This document shows, one piece after another, positions 1 to 5,474 of a stretch of 6,810 nt of DNA (position 1 is the first letter of the stretch; every line of letters begins with the position of its first letter). The position numbers and the translations under genes are program-made. The stretch is from Gemmatimonadota bacterium (GTDB lineage: Bacteria > Latescibacterota > UBA2968 > UBA8231). The notes beneath the pieces are model-generated. The model saw only the letters and a program-made list of their open reading frames with translations, was not told the origin of the DNA and did no database searches. The stretch is taken from contig JAPOYQ010000098.1 in the NCBI GenBank assembly GCA_026706505.1, positions 1 through 6,810 on the forward strand. The letters run 5' to 3'.

Positions 1-317
1 TGGAAGTCGATGAGGCCCAACTCTGGTTTGTGCCAAGTGATGCCGTCGCTGCTTTCGACATAGGCGGTGCAGGCGCGGTCGGTTTTGTTGTTGTCGGCGT
101 GGGGGATGCAGCGGTACCAGGCGCGGAAGCGGTCGCCGTCTTTGAAGAGCACGGCGTAGGCGAGGCCGCCTTCTTCATAGGGATGGTCGATGCGCACTGC
201 GGCGTTGCGGCGCGCGGGCTGGTGGAGGACTTGGCGGGCGTCTTGTAGCTCGTCTATGAGGCGGCGGTCGAGTAGTAGTTGGCGGTCGGAGCCGATGGAG
301 ATGGGGGTGTCGGGCAT
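1..317 (-). CDS. Five-bladed beta-propeller glycosidase-like protein (GH32/GH43-type fold), N-terminal part only
   Basis: The reading frame is open from an ATG at 317 to the left edge, giving 105 codons and no stop, so only the N-terminus is present. Visible features are an opening segment with QLLLDRRLID (residues 13-22), then a histidine-proline turn (LHQPARR), then HPYEEGG, AYAVLFKDGDRFRAWYR (one propeller strand set) and SSDGITWHKPELGL near the edge. From memory, this order matches a large family of environmental proteins with the levansucrase/invertase/arabinanase fold, usually annotated as hypothetical or GH32-like. The SSDGITW stretch is the blade turn that these proteins share with Asp-box propellers. 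The start is supported by AGAGG at 323-327, five bases upstream, and by a promoter at 361-389. No signal peptide is visible, which argues for a cytoplasmic protein. Enzymatic activity and substrate are unknown because the rest of the gene is missing. The family call is from recollection of the motif pattern, not from a search. Confidence 0.8.
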   Translation of the reverse strand, partial: MPDTPISIGSDRQLLLDRRLIDELQDARQVLHQPARRNAAVRIDHPYEEGGLAYAVLFKDGDRFRAWYRCIPHADNNKTDRACTAYVESSDGITWHKPELGLIDF

Positions 318-360
318 GGTGGCCTCTGGGGTTGTTGGTAGTTGGAGCGTCGGCGGGCGT

Positions 361-389
361 ATTATAGCTAACGTGGGACTGATCTACAA
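361..389 (-). promoter_or_regulatory. Sigma70-type promoter for the minus-strand propeller gene
   Basis: Read on the minus strand, TTGTAG (389-384) is followed by exactly 17 bases and a perfect TATAAT (366-361). Transcription would begin near 354 and give a leader of about 37 bases that contains the AGAGG ribosome binding site. The -10 box is full consensus; the -35 box matches only at TTG. It points away from hicA, so the intergenic region carries two divergent promoters. Confidence 0.6.
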
Positions 390-422
390 CTTAACGAGTC
401 TTGTTCGACTTATCCCATCCAC

Positions 423-451
423 TTGCTATTCGGACACTTATGTCCTATTCT
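423..451 (+). promoter_or_regulatory. Predicted hicAB promoter
   Basis: TTGCTA (423-428) and TATTCT (446-451) are separated by exactly 17 bases, and each matches four of six consensus positions. Transcription would start at about 458-459, at or next to the GTG start codon of hicA, which would make the message leaderless. The 14-base palindrome lies inside the spacer, the usual place for an autorepressor site. The assignment rests on position and partial consensus matches only. Confidence 0.4.
432..445. promoter_or_regulatory. Palindromic candidate operator for HicB
   Basis: GGACA-CTTA-TGTCC is a perfect inverted repeat with 5-base arms and a 4-base centre. It sits directly upstream of the predicted -10 box of hicA. 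HicB antitoxins with a C-terminal helix-turn-helix are known to repress their own operons by binding inverted repeats there, and the HicB encoded downstream has such a domain. Binding is inferred, not shown. Confidence 0.45.
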
Positions 452-458
452 GTAGAAC

Positions 459-674
459 GTGAAAGGCAGAGAATTCGTAGATCGGGTTTTTGAGCTGGGC
501 GCGGAACGAGGGGTTTTCGTTCGCCTCGATACCAAGCGCGGTAAGGGAAGTCACGTCACGCTGTATTACGGTACGCGTAAGACCGTCGTAAAAAATCGCC
601 GCAAGGAGCTTGCTCCCGGCCTTTTATCCGCTATGATCCGTCAACTCGGCCTCAACCGCAGCGACTTTCGATAA
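459..674 (+). CDS. hicA: HicA family mRNA interferase toxin
   Basis: This 71-residue protein is the toxin half of a type II toxin-antitoxin pair. HicA proteins have a double-stranded-RNA-binding-like fold and cleave mRNA, stopping translation. The signature here is an N-terminal helix (KGREFVDRVFELGAE) followed by KRGKGSHVTLYY, in which His32 of the GSH motif is the expected catalytic residue, then a basic strand (TRKTVVKNRRKELAPG) and the usual C-terminal helix ending IRQLGL. Length is normal for the family. The only workable start is GTG at 459: an in-frame TAG lies at 453-455 and no other plausible start occurs before the conserved region. No Shine-Dalgarno sequence precedes it, so translation may be leaderless. 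hicB follows after 21 bases, which is the standard toxin-first order. Confidence 0.9.
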   Translation: MKGREFVDRVFELGAERGVFVRLDTKRGKGSHVTLYYGTRKTVVKNRRKELAPGLLSAMIRQLGLNRSDFR

Positions 675-683
675 GGTAGGAAA

Positions 684-690
684 AAGGAGA
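684..690 (+). promoter_or_regulatory. Ribosome binding site of hicB
   Basis: AAGGAGA stands five bases before the hicB ATG at 696. It is a strong site, in contrast to hicA, which has none. This would favour making antitoxin over toxin from the shared message. Confidence 0.75.
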
Positions 691-695
691 TCGTC

Positions 696-1124
696 ATGCA
701 GTTTCGCTATCCCGCACGGCTTCAGCCCGAACTATCGGGCGAGATCATCGTCTCGTTCCGAGATCTTCCCGAATGTCTCACGTCCGGCACAGACGAGGCC
801 GAGGCCCTCATGGAAGCTCGCGACGCGCTTGAGGAAGCCATCGCTGGTCGCATTGACGATGGCGAGCCAATCCCGGTGCCGAGTCGGCGACGTGCCGGTG
901 AGCAGCTCATTGCCGTGCCCCCGGACATGGCTGCGAAGGCTGCGTTCGTGCTGGCGTTCCGCGCTAGTGGGCTGTCGCGCCTTGCTTTGGCTCGCCGTCT
1001 CGGAGTCAACGAGAAAGTCGTACGTCGCATGCTCGACCCGCGTCACCACACAGCCGCTAACCGGATTCACAAGGCTCTGCGTGCGCTCGGCCGGGAACTC
1101 ATCGTGGAGTCGCGTGCGGCGTAA
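696..1124 (+). CDS. hicB: HicB family antitoxin with C-terminal DNA-binding domain
   Basis: This 142-residue antitoxin would bind and block the HicA encoded just upstream. Residues 1 to about 75 are the HicB domain, a degraded RNase H-like fold. It shows a first beta strand (MQFRYPARL), VSFRDLPECLTSGTDEAEAL and a following helix (ARDALEEAIAGRI), then the proline-rich strand IPVPSRRR. Residues of about 78 to 115 form a helix-turn-helix of the kind found in many HicB proteins (SRLALARRLGVNEKVVRRML, about 94-112), with a further helix NRIHKALRALG. That domain should bind the operon's own promoter; the palindrome at 432-445 is the best candidate site. It ends 13 bases before the convergent rhodanese stop, with no obvious terminator between them. 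Pairing with hicA makes the identification firm. Confidence 0.92.
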   Translation: MQFRYPARLQPELSGEIIVSFRDLPECLTSGTDEAEALMEARDALEEAIAGRIDDGEPIPVPSRRRAGEQLIAVPPDMAAKAAFVLAFRASGLSRLALARRLGVNEKVVRRMLDPRHHTAANRIHKALRALGRELIVESRAA

Positions 1125-1137
1125 TGGACATGGCCTG

Positions 1138-1698
1138 CTACTGTTTGCGCAGCGATTTCTTCAACAATCTGCCCCAGTTTCTGTCATAGGGATGGACGAC
1201 CTGTACCCGCTCTTTTTCCCGGTAAACTGGTCGTCCCTCGTTTGCCCAAGCGAAGATCGAGCCTTCCAGATTGTAGATTTCCGTATATCCCTTTTTCATT
1301 AGAAACTGGGCAAGTTCCGACGAGCGGTGCCCCACGGAACAGTACAGAACGATACGCTGGGCCGCTGGTACTCCTTGGAGCGCTTTCAGGGCTTCGTCCT
1401 TCGAAGGGACTGGCCGGGCACCCTGCAGATGGCTGACGGCGTATTCCTCGGGTTCTCGCACGTCGAACAGCAGGAGGTTTTCCCGTTGTGGAGATTTGTC
1501 GAGCCAGGATTGTAGTGTATCGGTCGATATATGGGCGACTGTCGGAAACTTGGCGCGGATCGTCTTCAGCGTCAGGTCCCAAGATATGGTGCTGTCCTCG
1601 CCTTCTTTCTGTGCCGACGCGGCGACGCCAGCACACATCGCCAGTCGTAGGGCAAACGCGAGAACTGTCTTAAATTGGTGGAGGTTGAGTCGGCGCAT
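1138..1698 (-). CDS. Exported single-domain rhodanese-like protein
   Basis: This 186-residue protein carries one rhodanese domain, which moves sulfane sulfur or sulfur-like groups through a catalytic cysteine. DVREPEEYAVSHLQGA (79-94) is the CH2A-type motif. YCSVGHRS (119-126) is the active-site loop, with Cys120 intact, and GYTEIYNLEGSIFAWANEG (137-155) is the conserved C-terminal part of the domain. The N-terminus has basic residues, a hydrophobic run (TVLAFALRLA) and a likely signal peptidase site after AASA at residue 29, so it is probably periplasmic or surface-located. The ATG at 1698 is chosen because it places this signal peptide at the start. An in-frame ATG at 1755 would add 19 residues and overlap the nitrilase start. 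A basic tail (HPYDRNWGRLLKKSLRKQ) follows the domain. The ribosome binding site is weak (GGATC, 1705-1709). Its sulfur donor and acceptor are unknown, and it converges with hicB. Confidence 0.85.
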   Translation of the reverse strand: MRRLNLHQFKTVLAFALRLAMCAGVAASAQKEGEDSTISWDLTLKTIRAKFPTVAHISTDTLQSWLDKSPQRENLLLFDVREPEEYAVSHLQGARPVPSKDEALKALQGVPAAQRIVLYCSVGHRSSELAQFLMKKGYTEIYNLEGSIFAWANEGRPVYREKERVQVVHPYDRNWGRLLKKSLRKQ

Positions 1699-1749
1699 GA
1701 AGATGATCCAATCCGATGAATGAATAATAGAAGAGGAGGAACCGATCCG
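1699..1749. other. Divergent 51-base gap between the rhodanese and the nitrilase cassette
   Basis: This short region separates two divergent starts. It holds the AGGAGG site for the nitrilase and a TATTAT (minus strand, 1729-1724) that could be a -10 box for the rhodanese, although the nearest TTGCAT is 20 bases away. ATCCGATG occurs at 1711-1718 and again at 1745-1752, overlapping the nitrilase start codon. No convincing plus-strand promoter was found here, so the cassette promoter may lie inside the 5' end of the rhodanese gene. Confidence 0.4.
1734..1739 (+). promoter_or_regulatory. Ribosome binding site that sets the nitrilase start
   Basis: AGGAGG lies ten bases before the ATG at 1750. 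It cannot serve the earlier in-frame ATG at 1720, which is upstream of it. The conserved nitrilase N-terminus (RIAAVQM) begins a few residues after 1750, agreeing with this choice. Confidence 0.7.
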
Positions 1750-2619
1750 ATGCAAGACCTACGCATCGCCGCGGTGCAGATGAACTGCCGCGTCGCGGAA
1801 CAAGATCGCAATCTAACCACTATTGAGCGCTTTGCCGAGGCAGCAGCGGCGCAAGATGTGGACATCGTCTGCTTTCCCGAGCTATGCGTGTGCGGGTACA
1901 ATGCCGGCGACACCTCGACGCCGGAGCCTGAGCCGCTCGAAGGGGAATCGCTCCGCAGGCTCGAAGAGATCGCGCGAAACTGTCAGATCACTCTGCTCGC
2001 CGGTATTCTTGAACGGGACGTCAGCGGCATCGTCTACAATACGCAGGTGGCCTGCGGCCCCGAGGGGTACGTCGGCTGCTATCGCAAAACGCACGTTCCC
2101 GATGCTGAGATTGGCACTTGGCGTCACGGAGATGACCTGCCGGTATTCGACCATGGGAAGGCTCGCTACGGCATTGAGATTTGTTACGATTCCCACTTCC
2201 CGGAACTGAGTACCCTGTTGGCGGAAAAGGGGGCCGAAGTGATCTTCCTGCCCCATGCCTCACCGGGGGAGACTCCCGCAGAAAAGCGGGCTCGCTGGAT
2301 GCGCTATGTTCCCGCCCGCGCGTACGACAATAACGTGTACGTCGCCATCTGCAATAACGTCGGCGACAACGGGGCTGGCCGCACGTTCTCGGGAGTGACC
2401 TTTATCTGCGATCCCCTTGGTGTGGTCATCGCCGAGGGACAGAGCGGCAGCGAAGAGGAGATGGTTGTCGCCGACTTGAGTGCGTCGGCGCTAGCGGAGA
2501 GTCGCAGGGAGACGCTAATGTTCTTCCGCCACTACCGCCGGCCCGAGATGTACCGGCGCTGGGAGAACGAGATTGGATTGCGCGGGGACGGTCAATCAAC
2601 GTCCCTCACTGGCCGGTAA
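1750..2619 (+). CDS. Nitrilase-superfamily carbon-nitrogen hydrolase (amidase/carbamoylase type)
   Basis: This 289-residue protein is a complete member of the nitrilase superfamily, which hydrolyses non-peptide C-N bonds in amides, N-carbamoyl compounds or nitriles. The catalytic triad is intact: Glu44 in FPELCVCGY, Lys113 in YRKTHVPD and Cys145 in EICYDSHFPE. Other family marks are RIAAVQMN at the start, GTWRHGDDLPVF (122-133), the LPHAS strand after the nucleophile, and RAYDNNVYVAICNNVG (190-205). The C-terminus has FFRHYRRPEMY (258-268). The overall look suits the N-carbamoyl-amino-acid or carbamoylputrescine amidohydrolase branches more than true nitrilases, but the substrate is not readable. 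There is no signal peptide, so it is cytoplasmic. It heads a plus-strand cassette: the sialidase-like gene starts 21 bases after its stop, suggesting that its amide substrate belongs to the same pathway as the sugar-related enzymes downstream. Confidence 0.88.
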   Translation: MQDLRIAAVQMNCRVAEQDRNLTTIERFAEAAAAQDVDIVCFPELCVCGYNAGDTSTPEPEPLEGESLRRLEEIARNCQITLLAGILERDVSGIVYNTQVACGPEGYVGCYRKTHVPDAEIGTWRHGDDLPVFDHGKARYGIEICYDSHFPELSTLLAEKGAEVIFLPHASPGETPAEKRARWMRYVPARAYDNNVYVAICNNVGDNGAGRTFSGVTFICDPLGVVIAEGQSGSEEEMVVADLSASALAESRRETLMFFRHYRRPEMYRRWENEIGLRGDGQSTSLTGR

Positions 2620-2640
2620 TTTTAACGGAAGGGGCTAAAA

Positions 2641-3783
2641 ATGATCAAGTCCGTTTTGTTCCGCGAAGACAACGTGTATAAGGCTTTCCCCGATCTCGTC
2701 GAGTGCGGCGACGGCACTTGGGTATGCGTGTACCGGGAGAGTCTCGGGCACACCGCCCTTCCCTTTGGCCGCATCGCCTGTCACCGCAGCAGCGATGGCG
2801 GCCGCACTTGGAGCGAGAAGGCCGTCGTCGACGAGGTGACCGATCCGGAAACCGAGGGTCGCTTGAACAACCCGCGCCTGCTCGCCCTCGACGGCTCTGA
2901 GGTTCTACTCATCTGCGATCTGCTACCCCGCCTTGAGCCGGAGCACCACCCCGATTCGGAGATTCTCATCTACCGCTCGACCGACTCGGGGCGCACTTGG
3001 AGCGAGCGCGCCTCCACCGGGATCAGGAGCCACATCTGTCCGTGCATATTTCGCACCAAGGCCGGTGAGATCATCATCGGTGCCGACCGCGTGGGGCCGA
3101 GGGACGACCGCGACGTGGTCTGGCTTCACAACGCCTTCACCTCTGCCGATGGTGGACGGACTTGGGGTCCGGCAATCCACGTCTGCTCCAACCCGGAGTT
3201 GTGGCTCAACGAGGGGACCTACGTCGAGCTGGACGACGGCACCTTGGTCTGCTACTTGCGCGAGGACTTGCAGCGCGCCATTGGGCACAAGGCGATTTCG
3301 CAGGACGGCGGCAAAACTTGGTCTGGCCCATACCCGACCTTTCTTACCTGCTGCGTTGGTAGGCCGCGGGCCGGCATCCTGCACAGCGGCGAGGTTGCGA
3401 TCGTCCACGGCTTTCAGCGCTTGACGCCGCCGCGCAACCTCGTGCTCCACGTCGAGACCCAGGCGATTGCCGCGGACCCGGACTGTACTGCCAACTACGC
3501 CCGCCAAGCTGGCCACCGGTATTTCTTCATAGACCACGACCGCAGCATCCACTGCGACGGTGCCTACTCCGGCTGGGTGCAGAGACCGTCCGGGGACCTG
3601 TTCGTCGTGCAGTACATCAACGACGACGGTCCCTACGCCCACATCCGCAGCTACGAGATCGGCCGCTCCGACTGGATCCTCTGTCCCGAGGGAGACCTGC
3701 TGCTGGAGCCACCGCGCTGGCCTGGGTACGTCGATAGGGCTGCGGTGGCGAGTGGGGAGCTGTACGGAGAAAAGCACCTTTAA
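2641..3783 (+). CDS. Sialidase-like six-bladed beta-propeller protein (BNR/Asp-box family)
   Basis: This 380-residue protein has four textbook Asp boxes (S-x-D-x-G-x-T-W) at residues 50-57, 113-120, 168-175 and 220-227, the hallmark of the sialidase fold. Spacings of 63, 55 and 52 residues fit successive propeller blades. Residues that may match sialidase active-site positions are Arg32 (VYRES), Glu191 followed by GTYVELDDGTLVCYLR with Arg207, Arg241 or Arg243 after VGRPRAG, and Tyr325. This alignment is inferred by eye. The protein lacks the FRIP motif of secreted bacterial sialidases and has no signal peptide, so hydrolysis of extracellular sialosides is doubtful; many such proteins are named sialidase on fold alone. 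GGAAGGGG (2627-2634) serves the ATG at 2641. The next gene starts 12 bases beyond its stop, so they are almost certainly cotranscribed. Eight or more cysteines, including CC at 237-238, also fit a reducing cytoplasmic location. Confidence 0.82.
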   Translation: MIKSVLFREDNVYKAFPDLVECGDGTWVCVYRESLGHTALPFGRIACHRSSDGGRTWSEKAVVDEVTDPETEGRLNNPRLLALDGSEVLLICDLLPRLEPEHHPDSEILIYRSTDSGRTWSERASTGIRSHICPCIFRTKAGEIIIGADRVGPRDDRDVVWLHNAFTSADGGRTWGPAIHVCSNPELWLNEGTYVELDDGTLVCYLREDLQRAIGHKAISQDGGKTWSGPYPTFLTCCVGRPRAGILHSGEVAIVHGFQRLTPPRNLVLHVETQAIAADPDCTANYARQAGHRYFFIDHDRSIHCDGAYSGWVQRPSGDLFVVQYINDDGPYAHIRSYEIGRSDWILCPEGDLLLEPPRWPGYVDRAAVASGELYGEKHL

Positions 3784-3784
3784 C

Positions 3785-3789
3785 AGGAG
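3785..3789 (+). promoter_or_regulatory. Ribosome binding site that sets the start of the alpha/alpha-barrel gene
   Basis: AGGAG ends immediately before an ATG at 3790 and six bases before a second in-frame ATG at 3796. No ribosome could use the first with this site, so the second is the start; the first two codons of the longer frame are discarded. Confidence 0.75.
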
Positions 3790-3795
3790 ATGACC

Positions 3796-5355
3796 ATGGC
3801 ACGTTTACAAGACGTCAATACTACGGATGTGCGCAGCGCCATTGAATTGGGTTGCCGCACCATGTCGAGCGTCTTCAATGCCGACGACAACGATGTTCCC
3901 TTTTTCGGCTCGCGCGTGCGTCCCCAAGCCGAACTGCGCTTCAGCGCCGCGCATTCGGAGGCGCACGTGCCCGGCCGCCATCTCAATGCCTTGCTCAACG
4001 CCGAGGACGCGGCGGGCGTTGAAGTAGATGAAGCGGCGATTGAAAAACACGCGGCCGCGGCGTTCTATTCGTACAGCGGTCCCATCGCCATGCCGCTCAA
4101 CCGGGCCGAGTTGGACGGTCCGCTGGTCAACTTCATCCCGCACAATATTCGCGAGGGTTTCCACGCGCTCTATCCGCTGGTGCAGTACCGCGACTCGGAC
4201 CGGGCGCGACAGCTAGCTGAGGCCAGTATCGAGGCATTTCGCCGCTATTGGAGCGTGGGCGAGGGTTGGGACCGACCGGTGCTACAGGGGTTGGGACTGG
4301 AGGCGTGGGAGAGTCTGTTCATTCCGGGGGAAGCCCGGGCCTTGGGGCCTTTGGTCAAGTATTACCGGGCTACGGGCTATGGGCCGGCTTTGGAGTTGGC
4401 TTTGGAATTGGCTGAGAAGATCACGGGTGAGTTTTTCACTGCGGATGGCGGCCACGACCGGGAGTTGCTGGGCGACCACACGCACTCGGTTACTTGCGTC
4501 ATGTCGTCGTTGGCGCAATTGGCCGATCTGACGGGCGACGCAGCTTTGCTGCTGCGCGTCAAGACTTTTTACGATAACGGCCTGTGGGCCATGCGCGATC
4601 CGTTGGGGTGGGTCGTCGAAAGCACGCGTCCCGATGCGGCGCCCGACCGCGGCGAAGTCAACAATACTGGCGACATCGTCGAGACCGCCCTGATCTTGGG
4701 GCGCTGGGGTTGGAGCGAGTATTTCCAAGACGCCGAGCGCATTGTGCGGGGGCATATGCTGCCGTCGCAATTGCGCGATGTCTCGTTTATCGTCGAGCCA
4801 GACAATCCCGAGGGGGTGGACGGCCTGCGCGACGTGGCCAGGCGACACCAGGGAGCCTTCGGCTTTCCAGCGCCGTACGGTCACGAGCCGGTGGAAGCCG
4901 AGACTGTTGGCTTCAACATGGACATTGTCGGCGGGGCAGTGGCGTCTTTGTGCGAGGTGTACCGGGAGATGGTGCGCAGTGGCCCGGCGGGGCACCGGGT
5001 CAATTTGTTCTTTGACCACGAGACCGAGGCCGTGCGCGTTGAATCCCCTTATACCCACGATGTTCTGCGCGTCGAGGTTAAGCAGCCGGGGCCGTTGTGG
5101 GTGCGCTTGCCCGGCTGGGTCGCGCCGTCTGACTTAGTGGTAAAGGGGGTTGCGCCGCCGCGCATAGACAGCGGGTTTCTCTTCTTTGCCCAACCGCCTT
5201 TGAACACTCCCATCGAGATTCGCTTTGCCTTGGCCGAAGAAGAGTTGGTCCTGCAGCATCGGACCCGTTCCATCCGCGCCCGGCTGCGCGGCGACGAGGT
5301 GGTGGCGATGGATAACTTTGGCGCTGATCTGACCTTTTTCCCGCCTATTGATTGA
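3796..5355 (+). CDS. Unclassified probable (alpha/alpha) barrel protein, distantly GH127/DUF1680-like
   Basis: This 519-residue protein could not be assigned to a family with certainty. From about residue 75 to 395 it is mainly helical, with repeated paired helices rich in aromatic residues (for example FHALYPLVQYRDSDRARQLA, ALELALELAEKITGEFF and AQLADLTGDAALLLRVKTFY). This is the pattern of an alpha/alpha toroid used by several glycoside hydrolases and lyases. Possible active-site stretches are GDHTHSVTC (226-234), DRGEVNNTGDIVETA (284-298) and FGFPAPYGHEPVEAETVGFN (355-374). From about residue 400 a beta-sandwich-like tail begins (VNLFFDHETEAVRVES, LWVRLPGWVAPSDLVVKG). This order recalls beta-L-arabinofuranosidases of GH127, but the zinc-binding paired cysteines of that family are not visible, so the same mechanism is unlikely. 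There is no signal peptide. Its close spacing to the sialidase-like gene suggests that the two act on the same substrate. Confidence 0.72.
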   Translation: MARLQDVNTTDVRSAIELGCRTMSSVFNADDNDVPFFGSRVRPQAELRFSAAHSEAHVPGRHLNALLNAEDAAGVEVDEAAIEKHAAAAFYSYSGPIAMPLNRAELDGPLVNFIPHNIREGFHALYPLVQYRDSDRARQLAEASIEAFRRYWSVGEGWDRPVLQGLGLEAWESLFIPGEARALGPLVKYYRATGYGPALELALELAEKITGEFFTADGGHDRELLGDHTHSVTCVMSSLAQLADLTGDAALLLRVKTFYDNGLWAMRDPLGWVVESTRPDAAPDRGEVNNTGDIVETALILGRWGWSEYFQDAERIVRGHMLPSQLRDVSFIVEPDNPEGVDGLRDVARRHQGAFGFPAPYGHEPVEAETVGFNMDIVGGAVASLCEVYREMVRSGPAGHRVNLFFDHETEAVRVESPYTHDVLRVEVKQPGPLWVRLPGWVAPSDLVVKGVAPPRIDSGFLFFAQPPLNTPIEIRFALAEEELVLQHRTRSIRARLRGDEVVAMDNFGADLTFFPPID

Positions 5356-5400
5356 GAACCTTTGCACAGGATGTGAGTTGACGCAGCGCATTAATTGTGC

Positions 5401-5429
5401 TTGGTCCCCGTGAATCCGGGCGATATATT
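5401..5429 (+). promoter_or_regulatory. Possible internal promoter for the isomerase and GNAT genes
   Basis: TTGGTC (5401-5406), a spacer of exactly 17 bases and TATATT (5424-5429, five of six consensus positions) predict transcription from about 5436. That leaves a leader of roughly 39 bases before the ATG at 5475. The spacer carries a short inverted repeat, CCCG-N6-CGGG (5407-5420), that could be a regulator site. The -35 box is weak, matching only at TTG. Confidence 0.4.
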
Positions 5430-5461
5430 AGCGGCCCCTATCGCAGCAGTACAGTCACTCC

Positions 5462-5468
5462 AAGGAGG
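5462..5468 (+). promoter_or_regulatory. Ribosome binding site that sets the TIM-barrel gene start
   Basis: AAGGAGG stands six bases before the ATG at 5475. The frame is open further upstream, to a possible ATG at 5397, but that start lies before the predicted promoter and lacks a ribosome binding site. The 5475 start is therefore preferred. Confidence 0.8.
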
Positions 5469-5474
5469 GTGAAC

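Larger units (their letters stand above)
318..458. other. Divergent intergenic region between the propeller gene and hicA
   Basis: This 141-base stretch is visibly richer in A and T than the flanking genes. It holds the minus-strand promoter (361-389), the predicted hicA promoter (423-451) and a palindrome (432-445). The hexamer ACTTAT occurs at 408-413 and again at 436-441, with a related ACTT at 421-424, so the region carries small direct repeats that could be regulator contacts. No RNA gene or additional coding sequence was seen. Confidence 0.6.
5356..5474 (+). other. 119-base intergenic gap inside the cassette
   Basis: This is by far the largest gap among the five plus-strand genes. It contains a predicted promoter (5401-5429) and a strong ribosome binding site (5462-5468) for the next gene. 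No terminator hairpin with a T-run and no open reading frame of its own was seen. Confidence 0.55.

Noticed and set aside
30..462. Plus-strand open frames at 30-248 and 190-462
   Set aside because: They lie opposite the propeller gene and its promoter. Their products are alanine/valine- or serine/arginine-rich shadows, and the second runs through the intergenic region without a ribosome site.
2613..2628. Possible hairpin CCGGTAA-TT-TTAACGG after the nitrilase, considered as a terminator
   Set aside because: The loop would be two bases, one pair mismatches, no T-run follows and it overlaps the ribosome site of the next gene.
2923..3777. A 284-codon open frame on the minus strand across the sialidase-like gene
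   Set aside because: It is the antisense shadow of a GC-rich gene. Its translation has no recognisable domain, while the plus strand encodes four Asp boxes.
4282..5058. A 258-codon open frame on the minus strand inside the barrel gene
   Set aside because: The plus-strand frame is continuous, has a ribosome site and fits the cassette; the minus-strand product is low-complexity without motifs.
5378..5383. TTGACG as a -35 box for the TIM-barrel gene
   Set aside because: No acceptable -10 box lies 16-18 bases downstream; the TTGGTC/TATATT pair fits better.
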